From positions 1 to 8,866 of the forward strand of contig CAJXTP010000119.1 of assembly GCA_913061335.1 (NCBI GenBank): 8,866 bases of DNA, written 5' to 3'. Positions 7,587 to 8,866 of the stretch are shown piece after piece (positions within the stretch are counted from its first letter, which is position 1; each line of letters begins with the position of its first letter). A program made the translations under genes and the position numbers. The DNA comes from an uncultured Loktanella sp. GTDB taxonomy: Bacteria; Pseudomonadota; Alphaproteobacteria; Rhodobacterales; Rhodobacteraceae. The notes below the pieces were generated by a model, which saw only the letters and a list, made by a program, of their open reading frames with translations, made no database searches and was not told the origin of the DNA.

Positions 7587-7593
7587 TCCTCCC
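7587..7593 (-). promoter_or_regulatory. Strong ribosome binding site of the binding-protein gene
   Basis: The minus strand reads GGGAGGA, with the GGAGG core five bases before ATG 7582. This is the best ribosome site in the window. It fits high expression of the binding protein and decides its start over the upstream ATG at 7621. Confidence 0.75.
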
Positions 7594-7633
7594 TAGTGCT
7601 CCCATGGACAACCAGTCTCATTATTTGAAACTT

Positions 7634-7657
7634 GGTTTTGGATATTGATACTAAACC
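7634..7657. promoter_or_regulatory. Possible operator: inverted repeat over the -10 box
   Basis: GGTTT (7634-7638) and AAACC (7653-7657) form 5-bp inverted arms 14 bases apart, centred just downstream of the candidate -10 box. A second small palindrome, AAAC-TTG-GTTT, covers 7628-7638 and shares one arm. Placement fits a repressor site for the adjacent IclR-family protein. The arms are short and could arise by chance. Confidence 0.25.
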
Positions 7658-7679
7658 GCGACTCAGCTAGCCTTGTCAA
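7650..7679 (-). promoter_or_regulatory. Candidate sigma-70 promoter of the transport/catabolism operon
   Basis: On the minus strand a perfect -35 box TTGACA (7674-7679) is followed after 18 bases by TTTAGT (7650-7655), which matches four of six bases of the -10 consensus. Transcription would start near 7643, giving a leader of about 60 bases before ATG 7582. The -35 is strong. The -10 is weak, as expected for a regulated promoter. Confidence 0.45.
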
Positions 7680-7730
7680 CAGTTGGTGCAGATCAAGGTC
7701 CGATCAAACTCATAACTGAGAGCACCTAAA

Positions 7731-7736
7731 AGGGAG
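7731..7736 (+). promoter_or_regulatory. Ribosome binding site of the IclR gene, two possible starts
   Basis: AGGGAG lies three bases before the first ATG (7740) and six bases before the second, adjacent ATG (7743). The second spacing is closer to the norm, so the protein may begin at Met2. The difference is one residue. Confidence 0.55.
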
Positions 7737-7739
7737 AAA

Positions 7740-8525
7740 ATGATGGCAAACGAGACCGGAGACGGGACAGTCGGCAAGGCACTCGGAGTGCTTGATCATG
7801 TGGCATCTTTTGGCCGTCCGGTGCGGTTCTCAGAAGTGCTCGCACAATCCGATCTGCCCAAGCCCACATTGTACCGGTTCATTCAAAGCCTGACCAACCA
7901 GAACATGTTGTCGTATAATCCTGACCGGCAGACATATGCGCCGGGGCTCCGTTTGTTACGTCTTGCACATTCGGCATGGGAGCAGTCATCGCTTGCACCA
8001 ATTGCGCGCCCGTTCCTAGATAAATTGGCGGCAGAAGTAGGCGAAGCCGTCCATCTCGCACAAATCGACAACGGTCAGGTTCTGTTCATCGACAAACGCA
8101 AGGCGAAGGCAGGCTACGAAACGCTTGCGCAAGCGGGGCAAGTCGCCCCAGCCTATTGCACTGGTGTCGGCAAAGTCATTTTGGCTTACATGGGCGAAGA
8201 GCGCCGCGCGCGGGCAATGCAACAACAGGCATTCCTCGCGTATACTGGTGCTACACATTCCAATGCGTGCGCGCTTGAAGGCGAACTCGAGGCGATCCGT
8301 GTCGATGGCGTCGCCTTTGACCGTGAAGAGCATGAGGCGGGCATCATTAGCATTGCCGCCCCGATCCTTACCCACGAAAACCGGGTCATAGGTGCGTTGT
8401 CTATCGCGACGACCACCCAGCGCCATTCCATTGAAGGGCTCGAAGCCTTTCGTTCCACATTACTTGATACCGCTGCCAAAATTGGGTCTGAGGCCCGAAC
8501 ATGGCAATCACCCACTACTGTTTGA
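7740..8525 (+). CDS. IclR-family transcriptional regulator
   Basis: DNA-binding regulator of 261 aa, the usual IclR-family length. The N-terminal winged helix-turn-helix spans roughly residues 10-75, with the recognition helix at KPTLYRFIQSL (41-51). The C-terminal ligand-binding domain runs from about 85 to 250 and shows family blocks PAYCTGVGKVILAYM (137-151), GVAFDREEHEAGIISIAAPI (190-209) and VIGALSIA (216-223). It is transcribed away from the alpha-galactoside operon across a 157-bp control region and is the best candidate for its regulator, probably responding to a pathway intermediate such as galactonate or KDGal; the ligand is a guess. The start follows AGGGAG; Met2 (7743) has the better spacing. 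The ATPase gene follows after 22 bp, so the two are probably co-transcribed. Confidence 0.93.
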   Translation: MMANETGDGTVGKALGVLDHVASFGRPVRFSEVLAQSDLPKPTLYRFIQSLTNQNMLSYNPDRQTYAPGLRLLRLAHSAWEQSSLAPIARPFLDKLAAEVGEAVHLAQIDNGQVLFIDKRKAKAGYETLAQAGQVAPAYCTGVGKVILAYMGEERRARAMQQQAFLAYTGATHSNACALEGELEAIRVDGVAFDREEHEAGIISIAAPILTHENRVIGALSIATTTQRHSIEGLEAFRSTLLDTAAKIGSEARTWQSPTTV

Positions 8526-8533
8526 CCCAACAC

Positions 8534-8539
8534 GAGGAG
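8534..8539 (+). promoter_or_regulatory. Ribosome binding site of the ATPase gene
   Basis: GAGGAG lies eight bases before ATG 8548 in the 22-bp gap after the IclR stop. It fixes the start of the ATPase and argues against longer in-frame readings that begin inside the IclR gene. Confidence 0.7.
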
Positions 8540-8547
8540 CCGACACT

Positions 8548-8820
8548 ATGGCAGGCGTAGAGCTTAAAGAAGTCATCAAGAAATACGGTGACGTTCAGGT
8601 TATCCACGGGATTGACCTTTCGATCGAACATGGCGAATTTTGTGTGTTTGTTGGCCCATCCGGTTGCGGTAAATCGACGTTGCTGCGTATGGTCGCTGGG
8701 CTTGAGGAAACAACTGGTGGCCAGATGTATATCGGCGACCGCGATGTGACAACGATGGACCCAAGTCAGCGCGGCGTGGCGATGGTTTTCCAAACCTACG
8801 CGCTTTATCCACATATGACC
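8548..8820 (+). CDS. CUT1 ABC transporter ATPase, MalK/UgpC-like, 3' end missing
   Basis: N-terminal 91 residues of a sugar-importer ATPase that normally has about 330-370 aa. It opens with the usual VELKEVIKKYGDVQVIHGIDLSI strand region. The Walker A motif GPSGCGKST is at 36-44, and the Q-loop block VFQTYALYPHMT (80-91) follows with Q82. The signature LSGGQ, Walker B, H-loop and the C-terminal regulatory domain are absent because genomic sequence stops here. The reading frame appears to go on for 11 residues to a TAG at 8854-8856, but those residues are sequencing adapter. The last base (8820) may be genomic or the first adapter base. It probably energises the two permeases on the other strand, since no other ATPase is in the window; an ATPase shared between several transporters is also possible. 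Confidence 0.93.
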
Positions 8821-8866
8821 TGTCTCTTATACACATCTGACGCTGCCGACGAATAGAGAGGTGTAG
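8820..8866. other. Illumina Nextera adapter read-through (not genomic)
   Basis: The sequence from 8820 to 8838 is the 19-base Tn5 mosaic end CTGTCTCTTATACACATCT. It is followed by GACGCTGCCGACGA (8839-8852), the rest of the Nextera Read 1 transposase adapter in reverse complement. Next come eight bases ATAGAGAG (8853-8860), the reverse complement of CTCTCTAT, which I recall as Nextera i5 index 502. The final GTGTAG (8861-8866) matches the start of the reverse-complemented P5 oligonucleotide. Adapter, index and P5 tail occur in the correct order and without mismatch, so this is untrimmed library sequence at a contig end. Confidence 0.98.

Larger units (their letters stand above)
7583..7739. 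promoter_or_regulatory. Divergent control region between the operon and the IclR gene
   Basis: This 157-bp non-coding stretch lies between the divergently transcribed binding-protein and regulator genes. It carries both ribosome sites, a good minus-strand promoter candidate, an imperfect inverted repeat at the promoter, and a direct repeat GATCAA at 7691-7696 and 7702-7707 (11 bp apart, one helical turn) upstream of the regulator. IclR-family proteins usually bind such divergent regions and often control their own gene. I see no convincing sigma-70 promoter for the plus strand. Confidence 0.7.

Noticed and set aside
7583..7621. Upstream start of the binding protein at 7621
   Set aside because: It would place 13 residues before the signal peptide and would put the strong GGGAGGA ribosome site inside the coding region.
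7645..7673. Plus-strand promoter TTGATA-N17-TAGCCT for the IclR gene
   Set aside because: The -10 box matches only three of six consensus bases and no other support is visible, so it is not reported as a feature.
8392..8547. Longer in-frame form of the ATPase starting inside the IclR gene
   Set aside because: It overlaps the end of the IclR coding region out of frame; GAGGAG at 8534-8539 and the family N-terminus place the start at 8548.
8600..8836. Minus-strand open frame starting MCIRDR at the right end
   Set aside because: It starts within the Nextera adapter and runs antisense to the ATPase; it is an artefact.
8820..8838. Tn5 mosaic end as a sign of a natural transposon insertion
   Set aside because: It is followed by the synthetic Nextera adapter, index and P5 bases rather than by IS50 sequence, so it comes from library preparation.

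Overview
The window is a sugar-catabolism locus from a proteobacterium, most likely a marine alphaproteobacterium of the Rhodobacterales (Roseobacter group). This placement rests on the protein character, the moderately GC-rich sequence and the gene arrangement; it is an inference, since there is no rRNA or tRNA to anchor it.

Layout. Seven genes on the minus strand run from about 7582 down to 25 with almost no gaps and read as one operon. In transcription order they are: a periplasmic sugar-binding protein, two CUT1-type ABC permeases, an intracellular GH36 alpha-galactosidase, 2-dehydro-3-deoxygalactonokinase (dgoK), 2-dehydro-3-deoxy-6-phosphogalactonate aldolase (dgoA) and an SMP-30/gluconolactonase-family sugar lactonase. 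A 157-bp divergent control region (7583-7739) separates them from two plus-strand genes: an IclR-family regulator and the ATPase of a CUT1 ABC transporter, which is cut off by the end of the sequence. The only sizeable gap inside the operon (6218-6322, between binding protein and first permease) holds a perfect 10-bp stem-loop and a second 7-bp one.

How the genes work together. The binding protein, the two permeases and probably the divergent ATPase import an alpha-galactoside intact. The cytoplasmic alpha-galactosidase releases galactose. The lactonase, kinase and aldolase are three steps of the oxidative De Ley-Doudoroff route (galactose, galactonolactone, galactonate, KDGal, KDPGal, then pyruvate plus glyceraldehyde 3-phosphate). 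Galactose dehydrogenase and galactonate dehydratase are not in the window. The IclR protein is the obvious candidate regulator.

The last 47 bases (8820-8866) are not genomic. They are the Nextera mosaic end, the rest of the Read 1 transposase adapter, an 8-base index and the first bases of the P5 tail. The true sequence ends at about 8819, inside the ATPase gene. I found no CRISPR array, mobile element, RNA gene or defence system. The biology is a coherent but recognisable catabolic operon rather than an undescribed system; the most notable points are the adapter tail, the intercistronic hairpin and the unusual pairing of regulator and ATPase.
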